The notes under the pieces were generated by a model. That model worked only from the letters and a program-made list of their open reading frames with translations, had not been told where the DNA came from and made no database searches. Below are positions 48,191-61,028 of a stretch of 64,000 nucleotides of DNA, piece after piece. The stretch comes from Coleophoma eucalyptorum (Eukaryota > Ascomycota > Leotiomycetes > Helotiales > Dermateaceae), in NCBI GenBank assembly GCA_026120035.1, contig JALRME010000032.1, forward strand, positions 248,001-312,000, read 5' to 3'. The position numbers were made by a program, and so were the translations under genes. Position 1 is the stretch's first letter. Every line of letters begins with the position of its first letter.

Positions 48191-50748
48191 ATGTCTTCTT
48201 CGAAGCCTGCAAGTACCAGCAAGACTAGAACTGGTTGGTGAGTCTAGACTTCTTTTCAATTTCTTCTTTCTTGTACATAGATTGTTCTCAGTCTACCTTG
48301 CTTGTTCGACCCCACCTGAGATACTCCGGGCAACAGTTTAACTAATGGTCTTTTCATAGCCAATCATGCCGAAAAAGGCATCTAAAATGTAACGTCCAAT
48401 CTCCGACAGTAGTTCCTCAAAGAGAGGTTATTTCCTAACATGATTCCGTCTCAGGTGATCAGGAAACTCCTACGTGCGGCAGATGTCTGAAGTTAGGGCT
48501 GAAATGTACGAAGAGCTTCAAGTACCGTTTCCATCGAGGTACGTAGTATCATGCTGAACAATTATTTCTGAGACCACTCCCCAATTCACATGTTATTGGC
48601 TTTTGGAGTTGAGCCACCGGCTAATATTCGAAAATAGAATCATTTGCGAGTGACCAGAAATGGTTAAGAACGCCTACGGATCGTAAGTTTTCTGATGAGT
48701 CTTCTTCTCGTGGCCCTGTATTCTCAAATGCCACGTGTGCATGGCCCTAAATTGATTTCCTAAGTAGGATTCCAAACTTTGATACATTCTATGTGTTACA
48801 TTGTTTGTTTTCATGCTTGGCTACAAATCTGCCTGGTGCAACATGTTTACGCGTCTTCACCTCTATCACTTCAGTGACTCTGATGTAATGTTAGTGCAGA
48901 GCAAGACTTATGCTGGCTTCAAAGTTGCTCCTTGGTAGAATTGCAGTAGTACTATGGATAATGTACTTCAAGTTTTGCTTTAGTCATTGTCACCATGACT
49001 ATAGACGCTAATATTGATTATCTAGTCACCTTTGTCGACGAAACTCAAGATAGCATGAAATCACAGTCTCCATTCCTTCCAGATCATACATCAAACTCTG
49101 CTCACTCTCCCTCTATCGCACATACAGGCTCTCCTGATCTTATTGCCTCGGAATGGGACACTTTTCGATCACATTCTCCAGGAATACCTCGTGAAATTTC
49201 TCCGCAAAGAGCTCTATCGGACCCGTCTCCAATTCATGTTTCTATAGATAGTGACAATGCTGAGACCACACGTCCGCAAAGCCCAATGCAGAGAGACAAG
49301 ACCGAAGTCAAAACTCTTGGTCCGGTCTACGTGGAAAGCGCCTGGCCGCTAAAAGATGCTTCAGAGGCACTTCTCCTACGCCACTTTGTACAAAATCTCG
49401 CAATTTGGGTAAGTCTTACCTCCCACACAAAAAGGCATGCACACGATCTGTATTGACTTTCAGGGGTAGCTGGACCTTTGCGATCCCTTGCAACACTTTC
49501 AAGTCGATGTTCCGCAACGAGCAGGAACTTGTCGGATTTTGCTCAATGCAATATTTGCGCTTTCAGCCAGGCATCTGAGTCGCACTGGGAGCTACGACTC
49601 TTACGTGTCTAATATGTATCATCAAGAATGTCTCAAACATCTTATACCCATGCTTAATGATACGGCTACAGTCGCAGATGAGAGTCTGTTTGCAGCCACT
49701 ATAATTTTACGTGTTCTCGAAGAAATGGACGGTAAAAATTTCCACGAATCTGGCATTTCCTAGACTGACGGTATACAGCCCCAGAAGGTGATCCCGAAGG
49801 TCACATGCTCGGCATACAAGTCTTTGTTGGTGCCAGAGACCCATATTCAATGGGTGGCGGAATGAGCGAAGCCGGTATTCTCTCTTTAGGCTGAAATCAT
49901 TGAATATTACTGACCAGAGTAGCATTTTGGGTGGGCCTTCGTCAGGAAATTTATAGCGCCATAATGAAGCACAAATCCGTGCAGCTGAACCTGGAACACT
50001 GCCTTGTGGATCGAACCACTGAGCCGACCAGTGATTTCGGCTGGGCAAATCGTGCTGTGATACACTGTGCAGATGTGATAAATTGCTGTTTTGGGGACCT
50101 GGGTGTTTCAATACCCCACTGGACTGATCTTAAGGAACGGTGTGACAGTTGGACAAAGCTGAGACCCCCATCTTTTACGCCTATCTTTTATCGGGAGGCA
50201 GACCGTGGAAAGAGAGAGGCCTTCCCTGAGATTTGGCATAGTCATGCTTGTCATAGTGAGTGACCTTCCCCTCCTCTGTGTTCCTCCCGCTGATAGGTCT
50301 CTTCGTAGTCATTGGTATACAGCATCATATGCTTGCACAGATCCTTCTCGCCATCTTTAATCCAAAAATTCCGCGTTTAGGGGGCAGTAGAACGACTGCT
50401 TTGCGGTCGATGGAGGTAAAAATTCCCCAAACCATTTACGCAATAATTCTAATATCGATACAGGACGAGATCAAGGACTGTCTCCGCGATTTATGCGGAA
50501 TTGGACTGTACAACAGATGGACACCACCCGGTATGTTCACAGCATCGATGGGGATCTCATTGTGTAAGTCCTGGCACATGATCGCTTCATCCAACCGTAT
50601 TAATTTCGTTTCCGTAGGTGGAGATCGTTTCACAGATCGGATTGATCAGGAGGCTCTACTAGATATCTTAGCGAGGACGGAAAAGGATCATGCAAGACCT
50701 ACAGCGGCGTTACAACAGCAAATGATGACTTCTTGGGGCTGGGAATAG
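48191..50748 (+). CDS. Zn(II)2Cys6 transcription factor
   Basis: Eleven exons fit with consistent phase: 48191-48237, 48360-48408, 48463-48538, 48638-48682, 49026-49408, 49470-49731, 49779-49874, 49923-50255, 50309-50415, 50464-50563 and 50618-50748 (542 residues). The zinc cluster is spread over exons 1-3 (C-x2-C-x6-C, then C-x2-C-x6-C). The spacer between halves depends on which donor ends exon 2. Next come FASDQKWLRTP and LTFVDETQD, usual in this group. The middle and C-terminus are the fungal-specific regulatory domain (ILLNAIFALSARHLS, PPGMFTASMGISLCGDRFTD, ending TSWGWE). The 343 bp intron at 48683-49025 is unusually long. Its target is unknown. It lies between dur3 and inositol oxygenase on the same strand. 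Confidence 0.8.
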
Positions 50749-51466
50749 GCGTCAGGGGTCTATAGATGTAGTAGTTGAACCAAACCAACAAGTGAATTAG
50801 TAAATCAGTCCACTGACTGGCCCTTGCCGGCTGAACTTTCCGAATGTGGAGGTCTAGGAAAGAAAGTCCGGAATGGCAAAGGGCAAAGACAACCAGTAGA
50901 GTCCTCAGCCTTACCAAGCAAGCCAGTTCTCCCCAGGAATGGAAAGATGGAACGTCCTTCCCTGAGATTTTCTGCTGCTCTAGCTTCGTCATAGCACAGC
51001 GTGCGGGGAGAGCAGGACCCTTCCAAGCCCGGGCCGCACGCCCAAAGCAGGCAAAATCAACGATGGAGCTTAAGTAGCGAAACACAACAGGAAAAATCCC
51101 CCGCTTCCACTGGCCCTACCCCACAGAAAAGGATCCGGCGGATGGCCCCTCCACCACCCAAGACGAATTCCAAAGAAGGCAATTCTGCCACCACCAAGCC
51201 ATCACTGAGGATGAAGGTCGGAATGGGAAAATCGGAAATGAAAATGGCAACTTCTGAGCTATGCTTAGATCTGGCTGAGGCTGGAGGACCTATATTAATC
51301 GGAGCCTCCCTCCTGTGCAAAAGGGCAGACTCAACTTCAGCACCATCTTGCAACCGTCCCTCAATTCAATCCCACACAATCACGATCTTGGATAATTGAT
51401 TTTGTGATCGAGAGCATTTATTCCAGCACACTCAGTCCCATCTACCTCCTCACCAACACTTTCATC
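50749..51466. other. Intergenic, inositol oxygenase promoter
   Basis: About 720 bp, with a TATA-like CTATATTAATC near 51.29 kb, about 170 bp before the inositol oxygenase ATG. Nothing else noted. Confidence 0.45.
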
Positions 51467-52480
51467 ATGGCCCCATCAGCCATCGCCGAGACCTGGTCCG
51501 CTGAGCGAACCGACCGAGATGGACAAGCCCTCGAGGATCTCTCCGACGACATCGATGCCGTCAACCTTATCAAAGCCAACATGAAGAAGGAGGCCGAAGA
51601 TTCGCTACTTTCCGAGAAATCCAAATTTGATGCCGAGAAGGACAAGACTCAGTTCCGACAATACGAAGATGCTTGCGACCGCGTCAAGAACTTCTACCGT
51701 GAGCAGCACGAGAAGCAGACTGTAGCCTATAACCTAAGGGCCCGTAACAACTTCAAATCTAAGACCCGCGCCGAGATGAGCATCTGGGAAGCTATGGAGA
51801 AACTCAACACCCTCATCGACGAATCTGATCCGGATACCTCCCTCTCACAGATTGAGCATCTCTTGCAGTCCGCCGAGGCCATGCGTCGTGATGGCCGTCC
51901 TCGATGGATGCAACTCACCGGTTTGATCCATGACTTGGGCAAGCTGCTCTTCTTCTACGATGCTGAGGGCCAATGGGATGTCGTGGGTGACACTTTCCCC
52001 GTTGGTTGCGCCTTCGACAAGGCCATCATCTACCCAGATACGTTCAAGAACAACCCAGACTCCAACGACCCCATCTACTCATCCAAGTTTGGTATCTACT
52101 CACCAGGCTGCGGCCTTGATAACATTATGTTGTCATGGGGTCACGATGAGTACTTGTACCATATCGTCAAGGACCAATCTACCCTCCCCCAGGAGGCCCT
52201 CGCCATGATTCGCTACCACAGCTTTTACCCATGGCACACGGGCAATGCGTACAGAGAGTTCATGGATGAGCATGACGAGAAGATGCTCGAGGCCGTTAGG
52301 GCATTCAACCCTTATGATTTGTATAGCAAGTCTGATGATGTACCAAGTATTGAGGAGCTTAAGGTAAGCATAACTTTTTCTGCTCCCGCCAGCTCAAGTT
52401 CGTAACACTAATCATTTCTATAGCCATACTACCTCGAGCTTATCGATGAGTTCTTCCCAACCAGAGTCATCAAGTGGTAG
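51467..52480 (+). CDS. Myo-inositol oxygenase
   Basis: Two exons (51467-52363 and 52424-52480, 60 bp intron, phase 0) give 317 residues, the size of MIOX (EC 1.13.99.1). The diiron HD-type core shows GLIHDLGKLLFFYD, VGDTFPVGCAFDKAI, LDNIMLSWGHDEYLYHI and MIRYHSFYPWH. The second exon supplies the end PYYLELIDEFFP. The enzyme oxidises myo-inositol to glucuronate with O2. The ATG at 51467 begins the family-typical MAPSA. The longer frame upstream (from 51404) lacks support. Confidence 0.95.
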
Positions 52481-55257
52481 AAAAATACTTCTTGGTTTCC
52501 TGTTCTTGCTTCTCTATACACATAGACCATGCAAAATTTTCTATAAAAAAAATCTCTCAGGGATCGAGAGGTGAATAATGATTTTATTTTACCACGACTT
52601 TGAGGATGTCCTTGTTAGTTTTCTGTATGTGTTGGATATTTTTGGGGGCGTTTTCTTTTTAATCCTCAAGTTCGTTGCTTGATGGATTGATGAGCGAAAT
52701 GATGTTGTACACACTGGGATAGATTGAGAACAAGCCTCGAATAGAAAGTGCTGCTTCTTCCCAAGACTCAGGCCTTATTGCTTATCATACTTTACATGAT
52801 GTGATGGCCAAGACCAAGTGCCCTCGTAACCGCGGCAAAATTCGAATTGCAAACATCGAATGAAAAAGAGAGAAACCGGCACGATGCTATGCACAATGCA
52901 CGAATCACTGAGGTCGCTGGCAGCGTTTCCAGAAGCCAACCCCGAGAAGACCTCGTCCGTCATGCAGGGAGGAGAAAACCCGGCTGGGACAGCGCACTGA
53001 AACAACCTGGCATTTGTAAAACACAAGCAAACGGAGCGAAGCGGCATATCGCCATAGGACCATCCCATCCATTCGCTCAACCATGTCTCTGCTGATCACG
53101 AGTTCTCAGCTCATGTTCTGAAAACCCACTGCCACCATTCCTCGCTTAGCTGCCCAGCGCTCAGTCTCAATCTGGCCCACCTTCTGGGGCTGACGGGACG
53201 ATCGATCTGGAGCTTGTTGCTAAGCGAGGCGATCGTACGGCCAGGAGTAAGTGCAGGGGGAGTTACGGTCGTGGATGGGAAGGTATGGGTGTTGAGAAGA
53301 TACGAAAGGGGGTTGATGGGAGTGATATCTTACAGTGAGAAGCATATTTTTGCTTTTGCATAGTTATGAATGGTGGCATCCGGGCCAAATCCCAGAATCT
53401 TAAGCTTGTATATATTGAAGGGTTAGGTCGGCATTTCTCACAACTCACTTTGTTTGTAGAACTTATGAATCTCAGTATTCAACAGCCAAGCTTAAAACAA
53501 CCTCGAAACGAATACAGACGTTAACCATAAACTAATGTATACCCTACCGCGACATATAGATTACCTGCGCCATCCAAACCCTCTATCATTGGTGCTATGA
53601 AATTTCCATCTGCAGTTTCTCTTCGACCCCAAATTCTGAGCTGTCCATGGCGTCAAGAAATGCGCCGTGCAATGCTTTTCTAGTATTCCAAGGCTTAGTC
53701 ATGGATATTGGGAGTTTTGGTCTGCCATGGAAATACTTATGGCATGAGTGCTTATGTTGGATTGGCCGCTGGGGGGGGGGTGTCCTTGGTTTATAGCACT
53801 TAACAGATTTGTCGGCCAAGAAGATGAAAGATGAACAACCTGTAAATTTTTTATTTTTTTTTCATTGGCCTGGGTTCAATTCAACGTTTAAGTCTTACTC
53901 ACAATCACATTACCCCTCGGAATTCAGAGGAAATGGGGCGGAATCGATTACCATAACACCTACGCGTTCTTACTTGAGATGCCACATATCACAGGATCTG
54001 GTCGGCCGTCGAGACCGATATGAGCCCAGATCACTATCTCAACTCCATCGCTAAACCGTTGTTTACAAAGCACCTCCGTATAATTGATGGAGAATATTTT
54101 GAAGGTAAGACGTGGAAGCTTGATTAATCTTCATAATGAGATTGCGCTAGTGGTCGAGACGATGCGCTGGAGTGAATGGGCGTTGGCCTACTTCTCTCTG
54201 AATGCTAGCACACTTGGTGTGACATCCTCGCAGCTTTCTACTTGGGCACGAAACTGTTACAAATATAGTAAATCAATGGAAATGATTTCAACATCGGAAG
54301 CTACGTCGGAAGCTTTGAGAGAAGATGGTAGTGTAATCAGAAACGGGGAGGAATATATGGCGGTGTGTTACAGCCTCAAAACTAGACCTTGGCTTGGAGT
54401 CAGAGAATTTCCACACACTCAAGTCTCGGATGGCTGTGATCCATAGAATGCTCAGATGGAGTACTACGGAAGAAATCTGTTTCGATGTCCGTGTGGGTTT
54501 TGTCTTCCGAGGAGACGGTTTTAGTGCCTAGACAGCCTTACCAGGTCGTCAAACATTTGAAAAGGGGCGAAAGGTGAAGAACAGAGAAGAAAGGCTACCT
54601 ATGGTATTTGTGTATATACCGTGAAATCTAACCACAATCTTCTAGTTCACAAATCATTGCATGACTCGGATTGCTAGCTGCTGAAGCCACACTGTTCATG
54701 TCGGCTATCCGTCACCTGCGAAGAACGAGACATCTACATCTATCACACCGATATCAACCGTAACCCGAAAATGTTTTGCCGGCCTACGTTTTTGTTTTTC
54801 AGTACGTTGATAACTCATAAAGCGCAAGGTGCCGACATCTCCCACTCTCCACTCTTCTCCAGACATCTTGGGTTGAAGAGTATCCTCATGCTCCAAAAGT
54901 GGGCTGCGACGAGGCTTAATTTAGCTTTCTGGCGGTAAGTTGGCAAGTAATAGCGATTAAGCGAGGAGCCGGCTTCCTGGCCCGACTTGCACCGCGACGA
55001 AGCTAATGCACTGGTCACGCCGTGGAACCCTCTCAACCTACACATATATATATATACGTAGGGATAAAAACAAGAACGATATCTTCATGCAAACCTAATT
55101 GTCCTTTTTCGCTTTCACTTACGAATAGACTCGTGCTGTACTTGGGTTTGGGATATCGGAGGCACAATTCAGTCCTCCGCACTCTGAGAACGTAGAAGGG
55201 ATTGACATAGACTTGATAGGGAGATAGCAAGACATAGGCACGGGAACAGCTGTAATC
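52481..55257. other. Long gene-poor stretch
   Basis: About 2.8 kb with no supportable gene. A 10-G run lies at 53771-53780. A 120-codon frame at 54084-54446 was considered and left out. Confidence 0.55.
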
Positions 55258-57021
55258 ATGGCGAACAGGGCACCGACTCTCGATTCGAAGGTCTTTACGA
55301 TCGACGACCTGCGCGATCTCGGGAGTAAAAAGTTACCAAAGATGTTTCGAGGTATGCTTCTCATCTTTCCTCATCCCACCCTATGCAAATCAATACTGTT
55401 CCCTCGGTATTCCCCAATAGCGATTGAGACTAACACATGGCTACTATGCAGAATATTATAATGAAGGAGGGATGGACATGATCACGTAAGTGGATTATCA
55501 CCTTTCTTAGCCTCGGAAGACTTGTCAGGCTAATGATACGGACTAGGCTTCGTGATAACGAACAAGCATTCAACCGTTACAAGATCCGGCCTCGAATCTT
55601 GGTCAATGTTGAAGGTGTTGATACGAGCACCACAATCTTCGGAACCAAAGTAACTTTCCAGCTTTCTCTCCGCTGTTGCTCTGCTTCATTCTAACTGCAT
55701 CCAAAAGGTATCCTTTCCTCTAGGATTCAGCCCCACAGCCATGCACAAACTTGCTCACCCAGAAGGCGAGTTGGCAACATCCCGTGCTGCTGCAAAGGCT
55801 GGAATCTGTATGGGTTTATCCTCGTACGCCACGACAAGCTTGGAGGACGTCGCCGCCCAGGGATCAGGAAATCCGTATGTGATGCAGATGTGTGTGTTGA
55901 AGAATCGAGGGATTACGTTGCAGTTGTTGCAGCGAGCTGAAGGTGTGCTTCTTCCTCTTTTTTTGATCTCTTGAGATATTTCTCTTCGTGATATTATGGC
56001 AATGCTACAAGTTGGGATCTGAGAGGACTGGAAAATTGCTAAGAAAGAAATAGCGGCTGGCTATAAAGCACTGTTTTTATCCGTCGACACACCAACTCTT
56101 GGCCGTCGTCTGAATGAGATGCGCAACAACTTCACTCTTCCACCGGAGTTAGACTTGCCGAACATTCTTTCCTCTGGAGAAGCAATTGGGAAATCCGAGG
56201 GTGCAGATTCCGATACTGCATATGGTATGTAACCCGTTGCTTGTAGAATGTGGAGATTTGAGAAGCAATCTATTGAGACGATAAATAGATGCGAGTCTAG
56301 ACTGGGACACAGCAATCCCGTGGCTCAAAGCCAATACAAAGATGGAGATCTGGCTCAAAGGAGGTCTCTAACCAACCCAAGCCTTCCGTTCTTCGCCCCA
56401 AGCTAACATTCTCGAAGTCACTCACCCCGAAGATGTTCTCCTCGCAATCCGCTACAAATGCGATGGCGTTGTAGTTTCCAACCACGGCGGACGACAGTTG
56501 GACGGCCAGCCGGCAACCTTGGATGCCCTGAGGGACTGCGCACCCTTCGCTGCTGGCAAGATCCCAATCGTGCTCGATGGCGGGATCCGTCGAGGATCGG
56601 ATATATTCAAAGCTCTTGCCCTGGGAGCTACGCACTGCTTCGTGGGGAGAATCCCCATTTGGGGACTTGCTGTATGTTCTACCTTCTTCACTGTGGCTGT
56701 GGTTGCCTGAATCTCGAAATTTGTAAAGTGTCGGAGGAAGACCAAGAGTCAATTGCTAATTTTGTGGCGCTGGTATTAGTATAATGGACAAGCAGGTGTT
56801 GAGTTGGGGATTGAGATGCTGAGGAGCGAATTTCAAACGACGATGGAATTAGCTGGGTAAGTCTTTTTTTCACATACCCATCCTCGTCCCCTGACTTTAG
56901 AGTCGCCTCTGTAATGTAACATACTAATAAATGTCCTGGGACTAGGTGCAAGACGATCAAGGACATCACTCGAGCCCACCTTTCTGTTCTTACTAGTGAT
57001 GGGATACTAAGCAAACTGTGA
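55258..57021 (+). CDS. FMN-dependent 2-hydroxy-acid dehydrogenase/oxidase
   Basis: Nine exons fit: 55258-55351, 55452-55485, 55547-55649, 55708-55942, 56054-56224, 56289-56363, 56418-56671, 56780-56856 and 56946-57021 (372 residues). The alpha-hydroxy-acid oxidase TIM barrel is complete: FTIDDLRDLGSKKLPKM at the start, FPLGFSPTAMHKLAHPEGE, SSYATTSLEDVA, DTPTLGRRLNEMRN, and the catalytic His/Arg in VVVSNHGGRQLD. VLDGGIRRGSDIFKALALGA binds FMN phosphate. No cytochrome b5 domain precedes it, so it is not a flavocytochrome b2 but the glycolate/lactate oxidase kind. The substrate is open. The seventh exon uses a GTCTCT donor, which is weak. The frame is unbroken after splicing, so I consider it intact. 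Confidence 0.88.
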
Positions 57022-57472
57022 AAAACATAAACCAAGCAGGCATGCAATATTATACTTCATGCAGATATCACTCTCCTAATTTTTTGGCTGTACATGTCAA
57101 CTCTGAATAGGTCAGTTCAATGTCTTTGTTAGTCTACATCACGGGGACCTCTTGTTCCCTTAATTATAGAAATTTTCTCCAATGAAATATATTTATAAAT
57201 TTTGTGAGGAGTTTGACTTGAATTGAGGCCAGTTTTCCTCACCTTTGAGCTTGTGGCTCGCCGGCAACGTCAGATCCCCCCCTCCCTCGGCCATTGTATC
57301 GTCAGAGTCTGATTCAGGGTCTTTGAATTGGTTCGAGTTCGCGAACCAGTGGCGATGACGGTGATGATGCCCCAGATGGCAATGATGCTATCTTTGGATG
57401 CCGAGTTTCTCCACCCGCAGATCTCGATGGCGAATGCCTACAGCTTACGCTCCCGGGCTCATAACCTGTTGA

Positions 57473-57610
57473 AGATATCAACTTTGATGTGAGTGCCCTA
57501 TGTACAATAAGCTGGTGATGCATAACATCGCCATCCTCAACTCAATACAACATGAATTAACTGAACCTGTGAAACCCTCCCCCCCCCCCCCAATATCAAA
57601 GTTGATATCT
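57473..57610. repeat. 16 bp perfect inverted repeat
   Basis: The arm at 57473-57488 (AGATATCAACTTTGAT) is the exact reverse complement of 57595-57610, with a 106 bp spacer that ends in the C-run. It could be the trace of a small inserted element or a hairpin. No target-site duplication was verified. Confidence 0.6.
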
Positions 57611-58705
57611 TTAACAAAACTTGTACCTATATTCTTTATTTTCCAATATCTCCACGACTGCATGGTATTGTTTCAACGCTCTCGCTAAATAGTTTGTCAA
57701 AGAGGAGGTTTGTAATCTCTATCACTTCTGTATCGGAAAATCCCTCGGTCTCTGACCAATTTCCTCGAACGGTTTTGACGGTAGACTGGCGAAGCCGACA
57801 AGCAAAAGTGTTGCGGGCGGTAGTAATGCCTTTAAGCGTAAGGCCTTGGAGGAGGGGGGGGGGTTGATTTAAATATGCTCCACCCTGTTCTGCTACGGCT
57901 GTGAAGTCTTCAGCCTGCGGTAGATTTCTTCGCAAAGATAAATGCAAGGATTATAGTAAATTGAGCGAGCAGAAAGAAAGAGTGGATATGGGGAGGTAGT
58001 TGTGTTGTGAAATATTCTGAACAGAACTCTCAAGTAATTTTCATACCCGACGTTAAAATATGCAAAAGGAAAAATTTCGAATATGATATTATATAGTGGC
58101 TGCATAAGAAGAGGAAAGGTAAACTATATATATAGGAATCTAAATGTTGGAATATCGTTATTAGGTCTTGTTTATACACCTGTTTGTAATTACGTATTAC
58201 CACGGAGGTCGAATCGGTACCTATTTTGTTTGTACTACAAACAGAATTAGTGTCTTCTTTAATTATTCGTTTCTTCTCGTATCTCCTCATTTTTATTGTT
58301 GGGCAAATAATAATCATTATAGAGAAAACATTTCAAAAGAAAACAGGCATTGGCATATGCTTGTATGCTTGGCATACATAGGTCTCAGGAAATGTGCAGC
58401 CACACACGTCTAAATATGTGCAGGCTATTTCAACGATATTATCAGGAAGCTGAGATTGAAGGAAGAAATCTTGCTTGACAGACAAGCAAAGCAAGCACGC
58501 ACTAAGTCAGAATTGGGAATATATACTTGAGAGATCTTCATTTGTCTTTTATTAGTCTTATGTACACCTTGCTTGTATGTATAGAACCCCAATTAACGCC
58601 CTGGCTATGCATGACAACCGCCAACAATAACACCAACACCAATACCAACACCGAAGTGGAACATCCACAGTAATGTGAGGACATTGAGCTAAAACAACTT
58701 GAAAC

Positions 58706-58726
58706 AAAGAAAGAAAGAAAGAAAAG
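58706..58726. repeat. AAAG simple repeat
   Basis: About five AAAG units directly behind the stop of the DUF155 gene (minus strand). A pyrimidine tract in its 3' flank. Confidence 0.6.
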
Positions 58727-58727
58727 A

Positions 58728-60614
58728 CTAAATGCCCGCAAAAGTAGTACCAACAATTTCCCTCCCACATATCGCTTCTAGTTGCGAGGCATTAAAATCA
58801 GCACGGCTCCAATTCCTTGGGACGAGAACGTCATCACCACCCGGATACTTTCCCCGCTCAGCTTTGCCTTTTTCCAGAAGACCAAAGCGAAGGCCAACTT
58901 CAGTAACAGTTACACCAATACTAATGACAATGAGGATGATGACAATCCAAGTGATGCGGCTCATCTTGTGCTCAGCAATACTATCACTCAGGATCTCAGC
59001 TAGATCGAGGAAGACACTACAACGCTCATTAAGAACTTTGACGCGGGGTGAGATCTCCAGATATTCGCGAATAGCGAAGTACAAGGGATGGAGGGTGGGT
59101 TCGGAATCCCAGAAGAAGTTGGGAACGTCGAGAATGTTGGATGCTGCTATTGTAAGTAGTGATACTGGCAAGAATGATAGAAGACTTACATAAATTCACA
59201 TCTACACGGCTCTTGAAAAGCCGTCCTAGAATCATCACGATCTCTGTTCTTCCCATACCAAGCTTGCCAGTCAGTGCCAATCGCTTTGGAACATATTGAG
59301 CATCTAGCATAGTTTGTGACATCTTTTCTTCAAAGAAACTGAGTTTTGTGCTCTGCGAGATGGCGTGGCTCATAGCAAGCTTGATCATATGATCACCACT
59401 TCTCAGTGTGATCATATCATTGAAAATTCTCGGCCGTTCCACAAAAGGACTATATTCAAAATGAAGCTCTTCAGTCTCAAAGTCACTTTCGTCCTGCGGC
59501 CTGGTTACAACCGAGAGACCCGTATTCATCTCTGAGAAGGTGAAATCCGCAAGGATGTCTTTTTCTTGCCTTTCCGTGAAGTTCCAGAACACCACAACAC
59601 CGTAAGAGAAGACGAACATCTCTGCAAAAGTAGTAGCATCGGGCGCAATTCGATTTGGGCTGTCTGCTCGAGTACGTTGCGTATTGACCCTGTCTTCTTC
59701 GCGAGCTCTCCGTTCTTCTCTTAGAGCTTTATCCTCATCACTCTCATTTCTAGGACTCTCTTCTCCATCTCGGACTCCATAGGCGTCAGTATCCTCGAAA
59801 TACCCTTCGTGGTAATCTCGTCTTTCACTTCGCTCGATTTCCTCATCTAGAACGGCCTTTCCTCCCGGGCTCTTTAAAACCGGACTACTTCTGACCCTGA
59901 AGCCTTCGCTTCCCGGTAACAATGGCAGATGATAGACAGTGTACAAGCAATCATCGTAAAGTTTCGTCTTAGCACCATGCCTTAGCCTGACAAAGTCAGC
60001 TGTAGCTTTCGTTTTATATCCCTGCGCCGTGCAATAAGCCGTGACTCTAGCCAGCGTCTCGGTTCGTTTGGCCTTGGGCATGCGTTCAGCAGCACTCTTC
60101 CCGCGCACGCCACCCCTCTTCTTCAGAATATCAATCTCCTGATCCTTCAATGGGCCTTCATCTTCCTGCGTTAGCAAAGCGCCTAGCTCATCGAGATCAT
60201 CTTCTCCCGAGTCCTCTCGCTCCGTCTCCGGGATCAGTACCAGCTTCTCGCTGACCTTTGTACTCCGTCCTGGCACATTCTGCTGTGCGATCCTCGCAGC
60301 TATCGGTTGGTTCGGGATACGTTTGCTAGCCGGTTGGGGAGGACGTCGACCAGGCGGACCGCGGGCCTGACCTGAGGGAATCTCAGACGCATACTGAAGG
60401 ACGTTGTCGACAGAGATGAAGCGCGTGGGAGTTCGACGGGCTGCCCCTGAACCGCTGGTATTAGGTCGTTGAGGTGTGCGCGCTGTTGATGGGCGTTCTC
60501 TTGAGTCGGTGACCTAATAATTATTTAGTGATCAATATATTTGTGATTTCATTGCATTTGATGCAGCAAGCTACATACCAGCACGGATGGTCCTCTTGGT
60601 GCTTTTGCCGCCAT
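58728..60614 (-). CDS. DUF155 (RMD1/RMD8-type) membrane protein
   Basis: Three exons (60614-60579, 60513-59190 and 59146-58728; introns 65 and 43 bp) give 592 residues. The N-terminal 150 residues are Arg/Pro/Ser-rich and likely disordered. The YagE/DUF155 domain begins near ARVTAYCTAQGYKTKATADF, with FSYGVVVFWNFTERQE and KLAMSHAISQSTKLSFFEE. A C-terminal membrane helix (ITWIVIILIVISIGVTVTEV) ends the domain. The start MAAKAPRG on a 36 bp exon is supported by the clean intron. Relatives include yeast Rmd1 and Rmd8, named for sporulation defects, and S. pombe Sad1-interacting factors. The molecular role is unknown. A CACGTG lies 174 bp upstream (60788-60793). Confidence 0.82.
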
Positions 60615-61028
60615 TCTTGATTGACTTTTCGGGTCCAAATTATAAGCAAAGGTACAATCCCACTCTCAACCCATGTATAGAAGCAGGAAACTGATCTCTA
60701 TTGTGTTGTACTCCTGAAGTATTGTCAAATGGCCTATTTCTCGAAGTTCTGCAAACGTCATTTTGGGATGCGCCAAATTTTTGGACCCACGTGGCGGCTA
60801 TTGACACACTGATCCGCTAACTGCACACTCTTTTCGTCAACATCCCTCAATATCAGCTGAATCACTCTGAAGATATCCAGGATAAACATCACTTGCAATA
60901 GAGAAGCAAAATTTTAATCATAATTCAATATTTGTAAAGATTTCCTATTGGAAAATTAAATGGGCGCTCAAATGCAGCACAGACCGTATTGTATATCCAA
61001 ACTCCCCAGGCGAGTTACTTAAACCTGC
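60615..61028. other. Intergenic, DUF155 gene promoter
   Basis: About 410 bp between tandem minus-strand genes, with a CACGTG box at 60788-60793. AT-rich at the right. Confidence 0.5.

Larger units (their letters stand above)
57022..58727. other. AT-rich gene-poor stretch with G/C runs
   Basis: About 1.7 kb of strongly AT-rich DNA with a 13-C run (57579-57591) and a 10-G run (57854-57863). No gene was supported. Frames of up to about 100 codons have no motif. Confidence 0.5.

Noticed and set aside
48191..52480. Idea that dur3, the regulator and inositol oxygenase form a metabolic gene cluster
   Set aside because: The enzymes belong to different pathways, and no further pathway genes lie nearby. 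I keep only the weaker neighbour-regulator idea.
54084..54446. 120-codon plus frame between inositol oxygenase and the FMN enzyme
   Set aside because: No recognised motif or support from splice-linked exons. It could be a young gene but I cannot support it.
57636..57947. 103-codon minus frame in the AT-rich gap
   Set aside because: Some coding-like stretches, but it overlaps the G run and has no family match or partner exon.
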